In this document: positions 9,158-18,784 of the stretch, piece by piece
Layout of the letters: each line of letters opens with the position of its first letter
Numbering within the stretch: the first letter of the stretch is position 1
From: JBBDYQ01 sp035553855
GTDB lineage: Bacteria; Actinomycetota; Thermoleophilia; Solirubrobacterales; Thermoleophilaceae
Direction of reading: 5' to 3'
Length of the DNA: 64,000 nt
NCBI GenBank assembly: GCA_035553855.1
Contig: DATMJO010000082.1
Coordinates: forward strand, 1 to 64,000
The notes under the pieces: generated by a model
What the model was told of the DNA's origin: nothing
Database searches by the model: none
What the model saw: only the letters and a program-made list of their open reading frames with translations
Program-made: the position numbers and the translations under genes

Positions 9158-10264
9158 TCAACCTTCCGCGACCGGACCCGCGACATCGTCGAGGGAGGCG
9201 TCCCGGAGCAGCCGCCGGACCTCGGGCGGGCCCTCGTCAGTCACCACCACGCAGCCCCCCGGGGAGTACGGGCTCCTCCCCGGCACCCGGCCCACCAGCG
9301 ACGGCTCGTAGATCCAGTTGCCGCTGTTCACGATCCGCACGCCTCCGGGCGTGCGCCATGCGGCCGGATCGTCCGCCTCGAGCGGCCCGGCACGGTGGGT
9401 ATGGCCGTGGATCACCCAGCCGGCCTCGATGCCGAGGCGCTCGATCACCTCGGAAAGGGCGAGGAGGCCCGCCGTCCGCAGCGACTGCGGCGAGAGGTTG
9501 GTCGTGAAGGGGCCGACTCCCGCCCGGTTGAGAGCCCGGACGGCAAGCGGGATCGCCACTCCGCCGAGCGCACGGGCGCGGAAGGTGGGCCTGCGCCGGT
9601 TGAGCTGCTTCCAGACACGCGCAGAGAAGTCCGTTCCGAAAGCCGCCCGACCCGGGGCCGTCGCCTGAGCGAGCTGGTAGGTGAAGGCATAGAGCGGCGC
9701 CAGCATCAACTCGTAGTCGTCGGGCGTGCGCCCGCCGCTCGGCAGGCCGCCCACGATCCGCTGGATGAAGGCGAGGCCGAGCACCTCCGCCCGGGGAACG
9801 GTCATGTGCACGTCGAGGTAGTGGCCGTGGGTGGCGTAGACGTCGTCGCGCAGCCAGACGCCGGGATAGGCGAGCGAGACCTCCGCGCGCGGAAGGTGCC
9901 GGGCGATCTGGGCCAGCGGCCCGGATCGGCCCGCCCTGACGCGCTCCTCCAGCCCGAGCGGCGCCGGGCGCGAGCGTGCTCGGCGGGCTTCGAGCAGCGG
10001 CGCCGCGAGGTGGTGGTCATGGTTACCCGGCACGACGATCACCTCTCCCGCGAAGCCCTCGCCGATCTCCTCGAGGACGGGAAGCGCGGTCTTGAGCACC
10101 TGGTGGAGGGGCAGCTCGCGCAACTCGAGGAGATCGCCCAGAAGGACCAGCCGGTCCGCCTGACGGATCTCGGCCGCGAGGCGCTCCCGTGGTATGGGGC
10201 GGCGGAGCACGTCGATCGCGAACGCGGCGCCCAGATGCAGATCCGAGACGACGAGCGTGTGCAT
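9158..10264 (-). CDS. Cytoplasmic metallophosphoesterase
   Basis: A 368-residue calcineurin-like phosphoesterase without a signal peptide. Motifs are SDLHLG (DxH), LLGDLLEL (GD), PGNHDHH (GNHD), THGHYLD and HGHTHRAG (GHxH). The fold resembles UDP-2,3-diacylglucosamine hydrolase (LpxH-like). A Gram-positive-type host would not need that reaction, so the natural substrate is open. Its start is 30 nt from the divergent gene at 10295. A TAGCCT box 6 nt upstream (10271-10276 on the opposite strand) suggests a leaderless message from a promoter shared with that gene. Confidence 0.85.
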   Translation of the reverse strand: MHTLVVSDLHLGAAFAIDVLRRPIPRERLAAEIRQADRLVLLGDLLELRELPLHQVLKTALPVLEEIGEGFAGEVIVVPGNHDHHLAAPLLEARRARSRPAPLGLEERVRAGRSGPLAQIARHLPRAEVSLAYPGVWLRDDVYATHGHYLDVHMTVPRAEVLGLAFIQRIVGGLPSGGRTPDDYELMLAPLYAFTYQLAQATAPGRAAFGTDFSARVWKQLNRRRPTFRARALGGVAIPLAVRALNRAGVGPFTTNLSPQSLRTAGLLALSEVIERLGIEAGWVIHGHTHRAGPLEADDPAAWRTPGGVRIVNSGNWIYEPSLVGRVPGRSPYSPGGCVVVTDEGPPEVRRLLRDASLDDVAGPVAEG

Positions 10265-10270
10265 CGGGGC

Positions 10271-10280
10271 AGGCTACTCT
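10271..10280. promoter_or_regulatory. Overlapping divergent -10 boxes
   Basis: The ten bases AGGCTACTCT read TACTCT on the plus strand (14 nt before ATG 10295) and TAGCCT on the minus strand (6 nt before ATG 10264). Both fit TAnnnT, so one site may fire in both directions. No clear -35 boxes are seen. Confidence 0.45.
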
Positions 10281-10294
10281 GCGCGTCCGAGTCG

Positions 10295-10972
10295 ATGCCC
10301 CTGTTCTGCCGCCACAGCCGCTACCTCGCCGAGTGCCCGATCTGCTCGAAGGGGACGGTCTTCGACACGGACGCGGCGAAGGCGAAGCGCTCGCGCGCGG
10401 CCCCCGGCCGGCGGCCCGCCGGGGCGCGCCGGTCCGGCCAGGCGCCGCATGGCGCGGTGAAGCTCGCGGTCGGGCCCTACGCCTCCGCCGGTCCCTACGA
10501 GCGAGCGGCCGGGGAGCGCTACGACGTGCGCCTCGAGCGTGTTCCGGGCGGCCTGCGCCTGGGCTCCTGGATCGGGCGCGAGCTGGAGCGGCGCCCGCCG
10601 GTGCTCGCCGTGGACGACCTTCCGCGGCTCGTCGCGCAGGCGCGCGAGCGTGGCCTGCTCGCCGCTCGCGATGCCGACGCCCTGGAGGCCGCGATGGCAG
10701 GAGGCGAGGATGCGACGGGCGACGCCTACGGCGTGAGTGCGGGGCGCTCCGGCGACTACCGCGAGGAGCTTCGCGTCGAGCGCGTGAGCGAGGAGGGCCT
10801 CGTGCGCGTGGAGCCGGTGGAGGAGCCCGCGCTCGTGCGCGTGGGCCGCTGGCTCTATCGCCCCGGCCCGGGCGAATGGGAGCTACAGGACGCCGCCGTG
10901 ATGCTCCCGGCCACGCGGCTCGCGGAGGCGATCCGCGGCGCCGTCAGGACCGGCCTGCTCACGGCGACCTGA
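10295..10972 (+). CDS. Unknown protein with N-terminal Cys motif, first gene of the addBA-xseAB run
   Basis: A 225-residue protein that I cannot assign to a named family. It opens MPLFCRHSRYLAECPICSKG, a C-x-H...C-x2-C pattern that could bind one zinc. Basic, Ala/Arg-rich residues follow (about 30-55). The rest is a mixed alpha/beta stretch ending at VRTGLLTAT. Its stop lies 5 nt before the GTG of the AddB-like gene, and the four genes after that overlap one another, so it is probably co-transcribed with the end-processing nucleases. A link to DNA repair is inferred from position only. Confidence 0.75.
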   Translation: MPLFCRHSRYLAECPICSKGTVFDTDAAKAKRSRAAPGRRPAGARRSGQAPHGAVKLAVGPYASAGPYERAAGERYDVRLERVPGGLRLGSWIGRELERRPPVLAVDDLPRLVAQARERGLLAARDADALEAAMAGGEDATGDAYGVSAGRSGDYREELRVERVSEEGLVRVEPVEEPALVRVGRWLYRPGPGEWELQDAAVMLPATRLAEAIRGAVRTGLLTAT

Positions 10973-10977
10973 CGACC

Positions 10978-13884
10978 GTGGCCCTCCGCCTCGTCACAGG
11001 ACCAGCCAACGCGGCCAAGGCCGGCATCGTGCTCGGCGACTTCCGCGCGCGCCTCGCCGAGGCTCCGATCCTGGTCGTGCCCGCCTTCCAGGCCGTCGAG
11101 CACTCGCAGCGGGAGATGGCCGCGCGCGGCGCCGTCTTCGGCGTCAGCGTCATGCGCTTCGACCACTTCGCCGCGGAGCTCGCGAAGCGGGCAGGCGTCC
11201 GGGGGCGCATCGCCTCGGAGGTGCAGAGAGAGCTGGCGGTCGAGGACGCGGCGGCCGCGGCCAAGCTGCGCGTGCTGGCGCGGTCCGCGTCCCGCCCCGG
11301 CTTCGTGACCGCCGCGCTCCGCTTCGTCGACGAGATCGCGGCGGCCGGCCTGGAGCCCGAGCGCTTCAGCGCCGCGCTCGCCGAGTGGCGGCCGGGCAAC
11401 CGCTACGCCGAGGAGCTGGGGCTGATCTACGCGGGCTATCGCCGCGCGCTCGACGCCGCCGGCCTGGTCGATCGCGCGACTGAGGCGTGGGGCGCCTTGA
11501 GCGCGCTCCGCAGGGAGCCGCGCCTGTTCGGCGGCTCGCCCGTCTTCTTCTACGGCTTCGACGACTTCACCGAGCTCCAGCTCGACGCGATCGAGACCTT
11601 GGCGGGCAATGCCGGCGCCGACGTCACGGTGTCGCTCCCGTATGAGCGCGGGCGTGTCGCGTTCCGGGCGGTGGCCGCTGTGTTCGAGCGCCTCCGCGCC
11701 GCCGCGGCCGAGCACGTGGAGCTCGAGCCCACCGACGAGCACTACGAGAGCGAGTCACGGCCCGTGCTCGCCCACGTCGAGCGGAGCCTCTATGCGGACG
11801 AGCCCGAGCGCGTGGACCCCGGCGGCGCCGTCCGCCGCCTGCGCGCCGCTGGCCGGCGGGCCGAGGTCGAGCAGGTCGGGGCGGAAGTGCTCCGCCTCCT
11901 TCGCTCCGGCACGCGGCCCGGCGACGTCGCGGTCGTCTTCCGCGACCCGTCGGATTACGGGTCGCTGGTCGAGCAGGTCTTCACGGCCTACGGCGTCCCG
12001 CACTCGATCGACCGCCGGGTCGAGCTGCGCCACACCGCGCTCGGGCGCGGGCTGCTGGCGCTGATGCGCGCCGCGACGCCGGAGGGCACCGCCGACGACC
12101 TGCTGGCCTACCTCCGCACTCCGGGCCTCGTCGACGGCGCGCACGTGATCGACAAGCTGGAGGCCGAAGTGCGGCGTAACGGCGAGCGCACCGCGGAGCA
12201 GGCGCGGGAGCGCCTCGGCTGGGACCTCGACGCGCTGGACGAGCTGGCGTCGGCGGCCGGCCCCGCCGAGTACCTCGAGCGGCTGGAGCGGCGGATCGAG
12301 TGGATGTTCGCGAGGCCCTACCAGCGCTCCGGGCGCACGCTGGAGCAGCACGAGATCGCCGACGCCGCGGTCTACGTGGCGGCCCGCTCCGCGATCGGCG
12401 ACATGCTCGCGGTGGCGCGTGCGGGCGGGGGTGAGCGGCTCGACGCGCAGGAGATCCTCGGCCGCCAGCGGGTCCGGATCGGCGAGCGCGAGCAGCCCGG
12501 CCGCGTGCAGGTCACCCGCCCGGAGGATTTGCGCGGCAGGCGCTTCGACACGGTCTTCGTCTGCGGGCTCCAGGAGGGCGAGTTCCCGCGGCGGGTCGGC
12601 CCGGAGCCGTTCCTCTCGGACGAGGAACGGCGCGAGCTGAACGCCGCCACGGGACTGCGCCTCCCCGTTCGCGAGGACCAGCTCGACCGCGAGCGCTACC
12701 TGTTCTACGTCGCCGCCTCGCGCGCCGAGCGGCGCCTCGTGCTGTCCCACAGGCGGACGAACGAGGAGGGGCGGCCGGAGCTGGCGTCCTTCTTCCTGGC
12801 CGACATCGACGACATCGTGGCCGGGAACAGCGAGCCCGGCGAGGACGGCCGCGCCCGCCCGGACGCGGAGCGCACGCTCGTCGACGTGACATGGGACGGG
12901 GCTGCGGCTCCGACGCTCGTGGAGTGGCGGCGCGCAGAGGCGCTCGCGCTGCACGACATGGACCCGCGCACGCCCGACGGGATCGCCGATCCCGACGCGC
13001 TCGCGGACCTCGTCGGCGAGGGGCCGTTCTCCGCGAGCGCCCTCGAGACCTTCGCCGACTGCCCGATCCAGTGGCTCATGCGGCGGATCGAGCCGCAGTC
13101 GCTCGAGCCGGACCCCGACTACATCGTCCGCGGCGCCTACGCGCACGAGGTCCTGAGGACGACGTTCGAGCGCCTGCGCGACGAGCACGGGTCGGCCAGG
13201 GTCACGCGCGCCACGCTCCCGGACGCGGAGCGGATCCTGCTGGCCGCGCTGGCCGAGCACGCCGAGAGCTTCCCCATCTCCCCGCAGCAGACGCGCGTCC
13301 GGGCTGCGGTGAGGCGGCTCGAATTCGACCTGCTTCGCTTGCTGCGAGCCGAGGCCGAGAGCGACAGCGTCTTCGAGCCCAGCGACTTCGAGCTCGACTT
13401 CGAGGTTCCGCTCGACGTGGGCGACGGGGACGAGATCCGCCTGCGCGGCCGGATCGACCGGGTGGACCGCCACGGCGCCTGGGCCCTGGTGCGCGACTAC
13501 AAGGCGGGGAAGTCGGCGCACAGCCGCGCCGACTGGATCCGCAGCAACCGGATCCAGGTCGCCGTCTACATGCTCGCGCTGAGCGCGGCGGAGGGCGGGC
13601 GGACGAAGCTGGCCGGCGGCGTCTACGCGCCGCTCGCGGGCTCGAGGCCGCGCCCGCGCGGCGCCATCGCCGAGGACGTCCGCGACGAGCTGGGCGACCA
13701 CGACTGGGTCCGTACCGACTGGCTCCCCGCGGAGGAGCTGGCGACGCTGCTCGAGGAGGCGCGCGAGACGATCGGCAAGCTGTTCCGGCGCATGCGGGCG
13801 GGCGACATCCGGCCCTGCCCCAAGACGTGCAGCTTCGGCAGGGACGGCTGCCGGTACCCGGCCATCTGCAGGGTGGAGGGATGA
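10978..13884 (+). CDS. addB: AddB-like PD-(D/E)XK nuclease subunit
   Basis: A 968-residue partner of the AddA-like helicase downstream, expected to help resect double-strand ends. The N-terminal helicase-like half begins LRLVTGPANAAKAG, where the Walker A Gly-Lys-Thr has become Ala-Lys-Ala. A UvrD-like tail appears at PEDLRGRRFDTVFVCGLQEG and YLFYVAASRAERRLVLS. The nuclease core lies at about 820-845 (GRIDRVD, then LVRDYKAGK). Cysteines for a Fe-S cluster are Cys near 693 (FADCPIQ) and the C-terminal group (CPKTC, GCRYPAIC). GTG 10978 is the first usable start after the previous stop. The gene overlaps addA by ATGA. Confidence 0.85.
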   Translation: MALRLVTGPANAAKAGIVLGDFRARLAEAPILVVPAFQAVEHSQREMAARGAVFGVSVMRFDHFAAELAKRAGVRGRIASEVQRELAVEDAAAAAKLRVLARSASRPGFVTAALRFVDEIAAAGLEPERFSAALAEWRPGNRYAEELGLIYAGYRRALDAAGLVDRATEAWGALSALRREPRLFGGSPVFFYGFDDFTELQLDAIETLAGNAGADVTVSLPYERGRVAFRAVAAVFERLRAAAAEHVELEPTDEHYESESRPVLAHVERSLYADEPERVDPGGAVRRLRAAGRRAEVEQVGAEVLRLLRSGTRPGDVAVVFRDPSDYGSLVEQVFTAYGVPHSIDRRVELRHTALGRGLLALMRAATPEGTADDLLAYLRTPGLVDGAHVIDKLEAEVRRNGERTAEQARERLGWDLDALDELASAAGPAEYLERLERRIEWMFARPYQRSGRTLEQHEIADAAVYVAARSAIGDMLAVARAGGGERLDAQEILGRQRVRIGEREQPGRVQVTRPEDLRGRRFDTVFVCGLQEGEFPRRVGPEPFLSDEERRELNAATGLRLPVREDQLDRERYLFYVAASRAERRLVLSHRRTNEEGRPELASFFLADIDDIVAGNSEPGEDGRARPDAERTLVDVTWDGAAAPTLVEWRRAEALALHDMDPRTPDGIADPDALADLVGEGPFSASALETFADCPIQWLMRRIEPQSLEPDPDYIVRGAYAHEVLRTTFERLRDEHGSARVTRATLPDAERILLAALAEHAESFPISPQQTRVRAAVRRLEFDLLRLLRAEAESDSVFEPSDFELDFEVPLDVGDGDEIRLRGRIDRVDRHGAWALVRDYKAGKSAHSRADWIRSNRIQVAVYMLALSAAEGGRTKLAGGVYAPLAGSRPRPRGAIAEDVRDELGDHDWVRTDWLPAEELATLLEEARETIGKLFRRMRAGDIRPCPKTCSFGRDGCRYPAICRVEG

Positions 13885-16800
13885 CCGCGCACACGACCGC
13901 GCAGGCGGAGGCGATCGCCCGTCGCGGGGAGTCGCTCTTCGTCGACGCCGGCGCGGGCAGCGGCAAGACGCGCGTGCTCGTCGAGCGCTTCGTGGGTGCC
14001 GTAGTCGAGGACGGCGTGGGGGTCGAGCGGATCCTCGCTATCACGTTCACGGAGAAGGCCGCGGGCGAGCTCAAGCGGCGGATCCGTGACCGCTTGCTCG
14101 AGGCGGGCGAGCGCGATCTCGCCCGCGATGCCGAGTCGGCCTGGGTCTCCACGATCCACGGCTTCTGTTCGCGGGTGCTCCGGACCCACTCGCTCCGCGC
14201 GGGCCTCGATCCGCGGTTCCGCGTGCTCGACGAGGCCGAGGCCGGGCGCCTGAGCGTGGACGCGTTCGACCTCGCGCTCGAGGCGTTCCTCGAGGAGGAG
14301 GGCGCGGGTGAGCGGCTCCAGCTCGCGGCCGACTACACCCCGGAGAAACTGCAGGGGATGGTCGTCGCCGTGCACGAGCGCCTCCGCAGCCGCGGGGAGA
14401 GGCGCCCGGAGCTGCCGCTGATCGACCCGCCCGCCGACACCGGACAGGCGGCGCGCCTCGAAGCCGCCGCGCGGGCGGCCGTGGCGGCGCTCGCCGGCGT
14501 CCCGGGCACGACCGTCGACAAGGTGCTCGCGGCGATGAGGAAGGTGATCGACGCCGCCGACGCGGGCGCGGAGGTCCCATCCGGGTGCGAGGCCCGGCGC
14601 GGAAGGACGACGGCGCTGGCCATCCCGGAGGTCGACGAGTACTGCGAGGCCTACGCGGCGGCGATGGCGCTGCAGGAGGGGCGCGCCGCACACGCCGACT
14701 ACCTGCTGATGCGCGATCTCCTGCGCCTCTACGGTGAGAGCTACGAGCGCCTGAAGGACGACCGCTCGGGGCTCGACTTCTCCGACCTGGAGCTGCTCGC
14801 ACGTGACCTGCTCGCGGGGAGCGAGGAGCTGCGGGAGGCCTACCGCAGCCGCTTCGACCACGTGCTCGTCGACGAGTACCAGGACACGAACCGCCTGCAG
14901 GCCGAGATCGCGGGCCTCGTCGCGCGCGAGGACAACCTCTTCACCGTGGGGGACGCCCAGCAGTCGATCTACCGCTTCCGCAACGCCGACGTCGAGGTCT
15001 TCCGCGCGGCGGCCTCGAAGGCCGACGCCGATGGCCGCCTCGTACGGCTCTCGGAGAGCTTCCGGGCCCGTGCGGAGGTGCTCGACGCGGTTGCGCTGGC
15101 GTTCGGACGCGCCTTCGACGAGTTCGTCCCGCTCGAGCCCGCCGAGCCGGCGGCGTCGCAGCCGGCCGTCTCGCTGCCGAGCGTCGAGCTGGTCGTCGTG
15201 GACCGCAAGGCGTTCGAGAAGCCGAAGGACGACGAGGACGAGTTCGGCTGCGGGCGGCTCGGCACCGACGTCGTCTGGCGCGTGATCGAGGCCCGGATGC
15301 TCGCCCGCCGGATCGACGACCTCGTCGCGGGCGGCGCGGAGCCCGGCGAGATCGTGGTTCTGCTGCGCGCCCTCACCGACGCCTCGGTCTTCGAGCGGGC
15401 GCTCCAGGACCGCGGGCTGCCGACGTACGTGGTAGGAGGCCGCGGCTACTACGCGCAGCAGCAGGTGGCCGACCTGCGCGCGTGGCTCGCGATGCTCGCG
15501 AACCCGAGGGACGATCTTGCCGTCCTCTCGGTGCTGGCGTCGCCGCTCGTGGGCCTGTCGCTCGACTCGCTCGCGATCATCGGACGCCAGAAGGGCAGAC
15601 ACCCGTGGTGGGCGATCGAGAGCGCCTTCGGGGGGGACGGCTGCGACGGGCTCGCCGGCCGGCTCGCGCCGGAGGACCGCGGCAGGCTGAGCGCGTTCGC
15701 GGCGCTCGTCCGGGAGGAGCGGGCGCTCGCCCCGCGGGTCTCGCTCGAGGTCCTGATCGACCGCGCCGTGACCCGCACCGGCTACGACCGGGCGATCCTC
15801 GCGCTCGCGGGAGGCGAGCGGCGCTTCGCGAACGTGCGCAAGCTGATGCGGCTCGCGCGGGAGTACGAGGCCGACGAGGGGCGCGACCTCCGCGGATTCC
15901 TCGACCATCTCGACGAGCGCGACCTCGTGCGCGCGCGGGAGGGCGAGGCGCCCGTGGAGTCCGAGGGAATGGCCGCGGTGCGCCTCATGACCGTGCACGC
16001 GGCCAAGGGACTCGAGTTCCCCGTCGTCTGCGTGGCCGACACCGGACGCGGCGGGAAGATCGACGACACGGAGCTGCGCGTCACCGAGGACGGCCGCGTC
16101 GGTCTCAAGAAGGCCGCCCTCGGCAGGGCGGCGAAGGCCGTGCTCGACCAGGAGGAGATCAAGGCGGAGGAGGCCGCCGCCGACGAAGCGGAGGAGAAGC
16201 GCGTCACCTACGTCGCGATGACGCGGGCCGAGCGCCACCTGATCGTCAGTGGCGCGACCGACCTCGCCGGGCTGCCCGAGCCCGAGCCGCGCGGAGAGCC
16301 GATGCGCTGGATCCATCGCGAGCTCGCGCCGGGCGGAGTCAACGCCGCGCTGGAGGCGGGCGGGACGGCCGAGTGGACGGGTGAGCGCGACGGGCGCCCG
16401 GTCGTCGTCGGCGTCGTCTGCGCCACCCCGGACACGGTCGACGCCGTGATCGAGGCCGACGACCGCGATCCCGTACGGCTGCGCCCGCCGGCGCAGATGG
16501 ACCTCTTCGAGGAGGTGCCCCCCTTCGAGGCGGTCGAGGTGCCCGCGCCGCTGCCGCTCAGCCGCCTGAGCTATTCCCGCCTGCAGTCCTACAGGGCCTG
16601 CGGCTATCGCTTCTACGCCGAGCGCATCCTCGGGCTCGAGGCCGAGCGTCCGCGCTCGGCGCCCGTGGACGCCGAGGACGCGCCGGCCCCGGGCGCGGAC
16701 GAGGCCCCGGTCGAGCTCACGGCGATGCTGCGCGGCTCGGTGGTGCACGAGCTGCTCGAGGAGCTGGACTTCGCCTCGCCGCGGGCTCCGTCGGACGAGG

Positions 16801-17399
16801 CGGTGGTGGCCCGGCTCGCCGAGCACGGGGCCACCGCGGACGCGGCCGGCGTTCGCTCGATCGCCGGGCTGGTCGAGGGCTTCGGGCGGAGCGCGCTCCG
16901 CGCGCGCCTCAGCGCGGCCTCGGGCGTGCGCCGCGAGCTGCCCTTCGCCTACGAGCTGGCTCCCGACTCGGACGGGCGCAGCCTGCTCGTCACGGGGATC
17001 GTCGACGTGCTCGCCGAGGAGGAGAGCGGTGCGCTCGTGCTCGACTACAAGAGCGACGCCCTCGGCGGCCGCGATCCGGCCGCGGTCGCCGACGAGGCCT
17101 ACTCGACCCAGCGGATCGTGTACGCGCTCGCGGCGCTGCGCGCCGGCTACGAGCGGGTCGAGGTCACATACTGCTTCCTCGAGCGCCCGGACGAGCCCGC
17201 CGTGCGCGTGTACGAGAAGGCTGACGCCGGCACCCTGGAGCAGGAGCTGCTTTCGCTGGCGGGCAACCTCCTGGCGGGAGAGTTCGTCCCGGCGCCCGAG
17301 CCTCACGCCGACCTCTGCCGCACCTGCCCGGCGCGGGCGTCGCTCTGCTCGTGGGGACCGGACCGGACGCTCGGCCCGAAGGTAGCCTCGGCCGCATGA
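13881..17399 (+). CDS. addA: AddA-like UvrD-family helicase with C-terminal nuclease domain
   Basis: A 1172-residue superfamily 1 helicase-nuclease. Walker A is GAGSGKT (residues 24-30), followed by TFTEKAAGEL (Ia), VDEYQDTN near 330 (Walker B), GDAQQSIYRFR (III), MTVHAAKGLEFPVV (V) and YVAMTRAERHL (VI). The PD-(D/E)XK nuclease sits at about 1038-1057 (TGIVDVL, LVLDYKSD). A cysteine near 906 (YRACGYRFY) and a terminal C-x2-C-x6-C (CRTCPARASLC, about 1146-1156) could hold a second Fe-S cluster. It is coupled to addB and xseA by ATGA overlaps on both sides. With AddB it should unwind and degrade DNA ends for recombination. Confidence 0.92.
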   Translation: MTAHTTAQAEAIARRGESLFVDAGAGSGKTRVLVERFVGAVVEDGVGVERILAITFTEKAAGELKRRIRDRLLEAGERDLARDAESAWVSTIHGFCSRVLRTHSLRAGLDPRFRVLDEAEAGRLSVDAFDLALEAFLEEEGAGERLQLAADYTPEKLQGMVVAVHERLRSRGERRPELPLIDPPADTGQAARLEAAARAAVAALAGVPGTTVDKVLAAMRKVIDAADAGAEVPSGCEARRGRTTALAIPEVDEYCEAYAAAMALQEGRAAHADYLLMRDLLRLYGESYERLKDDRSGLDFSDLELLARDLLAGSEELREAYRSRFDHVLVDEYQDTNRLQAEIAGLVAREDNLFTVGDAQQSIYRFRNADVEVFRAAASKADADGRLVRLSESFRARAEVLDAVALAFGRAFDEFVPLEPAEPAASQPAVSLPSVELVVVDRKAFEKPKDDEDEFGCGRLGTDVVWRVIEARMLARRIDDLVAGGAEPGEIVVLLRALTDASVFERALQDRGLPTYVVGGRGYYAQQQVADLRAWLAMLANPRDDLAVLSVLASPLVGLSLDSLAIIGRQKGRHPWWAIESAFGGDGCDGLAGRLAPEDRGRLSAFAALVREERALAPRVSLEVLIDRAVTRTGYDRAILALAGGERRFANVRKLMRLAREYEADEGRDLRGFLDHLDERDLVRAREGEAPVESEGMAAVRLMTVHAAKGLEFPVVCVADTGRGGKIDDTELRVTEDGRVGLKKAALGRAAKAVLDQEEIKAEEAAADEAEEKRVTYVAMTRAERHLIVSGATDLAGLPEPEPRGEPMRWIHRELAPGGVNAALEAGGTAEWTGERDGRPVVVGVVCATPDTVDAVIEADDRDPVRLRPPAQMDLFEEVPPFEAVEVPAPLPLSRLSYSRLQSYRACGYRFYAERILGLEAERPRSAPVDAEDAPAPGADEAPVELTAMLRGSVVHELLEELDFASPRAPSDEAVVARLAEHGATADAAGVRSIAGLVEGFGRSALRARLSAASGVRRELPFAYELAPDSDGRSLLVTGIVDVLAEEESGALVLDYKSDALGGRDPAAVADEAYSTQRIVYALAALRAGYERVEVTYCFLERPDEPAVRVYEKADAGTLEQELLSLAGNLLAGEFVPAPEPHADLCRTCPARASLCSWGPDRTLGPKVASAA

Positions 17400-18784
17400 G
17401 CGAGCCCGTAGCCGGCACCGAGGCTCAGGGGATCCCCGGGTATCCGGGGCCGTTCGAGGTCGGGCGCTACGCGAAGGAGCTCCAGCGGCGCTTGCGCGGG
17501 TTCACGCAGGTGGCTCTGCTGGGGGAGGTCGTGAACTTCAAGGCCGGGCGCGGCGCCAACGTGTACTTCGAGCTGCGCGACGCGGACGGCGCGGTCCCCT
17601 GCGCGATGTGGCGAAACGACTTCGACAGGCTGGGCGATGCCGGGAGCGACCTGCGCGACGGCGCGCAGGTGATCGTCGCGGGCGGCTGCGACTACTACCC
17701 CGGCGGCGCGAGCGCCTCGCCGAGCTTCTCGTTCCGCGTGAAGACGATGCGCCCCGCGGGCGAGGGGGACCTGCTGGCGCGGCTCGAGCGCCTGCGCCGC
17801 CTGCTCGCCTCGGAGGGCCTGTTCGAGCGCCAGAAGAAGCTCCGGCGGCCCGCTCTGCCGCGCCGGATCGGCGTCGTGACGGGCGAGGGGAGCGCCGCTC
17901 GCAAGGATTTCCTGGCCGGTCTCGAGCGGCTCGGCTGGCGCGGTCAGATCGTGTGGGGCTACGCGCCCGTCCAGGATCGCCGCGCGGCGCCCGCGATCGG
18001 CGCCGCGCTCCGGGATCTGGCCGCGTACGGCGAGGTGGACGCGATCGTCGTCACCCGCGGCGGCGGCTCGATCGCCGACCTGTGGGCGTTCTGCGACGAG
18101 GCGCTCTGCCGCACCGTCGCGCTCCTGCCGGTGCCGGTGGTGAGCGCGGTCGGGCACGAGGTCGACCGCACGCTCATCGACGACGTCGCCGCCGTGTCCT
18201 GTTCCACACCGACCCACGCGGCCGCCGCGGTGGTGCGGGTCGACGTGGGCGCCGAGCGGGCGGGCATGCTCGCCGCGGCGGCGCGGCTACACACGCGCGG
18301 CCGCGGGACGGTGGTCGAGCAGGCGCGGGCGCTGATCGCCCGGTCGCGCGCGCCCCGCGAGCATCTCCGGCGCCACCGGCGGGACCTCCACCAGGCCTCG
18401 AAGGAACTGCGCGCCACGACGAGGAAGGCGGTCGGCGAGGAGCGCGAGCGCCAGCGCCGGCGTGCCGGCACGGTCCTCCCGCGCAAGCGCGAGGCCGCGC
18501 TTGCCGCCGTGGGGACGGAGCGGGGCGCGCTCGCGCGGCGCGCCGCGCGACTCGACGCCCGCGCTCGCGACGGCCTGGCGGTGCGCCGCAAGGCCGCCAT
18601 GCGGCAGGCGGCGTCACTGAGGGCTCTCGACCCCGATCGCACGCTCGAGCGCGGCTACGCGCTCGCGCTCGGTCCGGACGGCGAGCTCCTCGACGATGCC
18701 GCCGCCGTGACGGCGGCACGCGAGTTCGAGCTGCGGATGTCGGGCGGGACGGTTCCGGCGAGAGTGAGAGACTCGGGCACGTGA
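17396..18784 (+). CDS. xseA: Exodeoxyribonuclease VII large subunit
   Basis: A 462-residue catalytic subunit of ExoVII, which degrades single-stranded DNA from both ends. The N-terminal OB domain runs to about residue 115 (EVVNFKAGRGANVYFELRD, abridged). The catalytic domain follows, with GVVTGEGSAARKDF and VVTRGGGSIADLWAF, then SAVGHEVDRTL. A long Arg-rich coiled-coil region covers about 280-420, and the terminal ERGYALAL block is typical. Its ATG overlaps the addA stop (ATGA). A TAGCCT box 7 nt before the start hints at an internal promoter. Confidence 0.95.
   Translation: MSEPVAGTEAQGIPGYPGPFEVGRYAKELQRRLRGFTQVALLGEVVNFKAGRGANVYFELRDADGAVPCAMWRNDFDRLGDAGSDLRDGAQVIVAGGCDYYPGGASASPSFSFRVKTMRPAGEGDLLARLERLRRLLASEGLFERQKKLRRPALPRRIGVVTGEGSAARKDFLAGLERLGWRGQIVWGYAPVQDRRAAPAIGAALRDLAAYGEVDAIVVTRGGGSIADLWAFCDEALCRTVALLPVPVVSAVGHEVDRTLIDDVAAVSCSTPTHAAAAVVRVDVGAERAGMLAAAARLHTRGRGTVVEQARALIARSRAPREHLRRHRRDLHQASKELRATTRKAVGEERERQRRRAGTVLPRKREAALAAVGTERGALARRAARLDARARDGLAVRRKAAMRQAASLRALDPDRTLERGYALALGPDGELLDDAAAVTAAREFELRMSGGTVPARVRDSGT

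Noticed and set aside
12891..13880. A long N-terminal extension of addA reading through the 3' end of addB
   Set aside because: It is low-complexity Arg/Ala sequence in the wrong frame of addB; the ATGA overlap at 13881 and the helicase homology fix the start.
13623..17306. Very long open frames on the strand opposite addA (over 1200 codons)
   Set aside because: High-GC antisense frames are often open; composition is Arg/Gly/Ala-rich without domains, and the plus strand encodes a complete helicase-nuclease.
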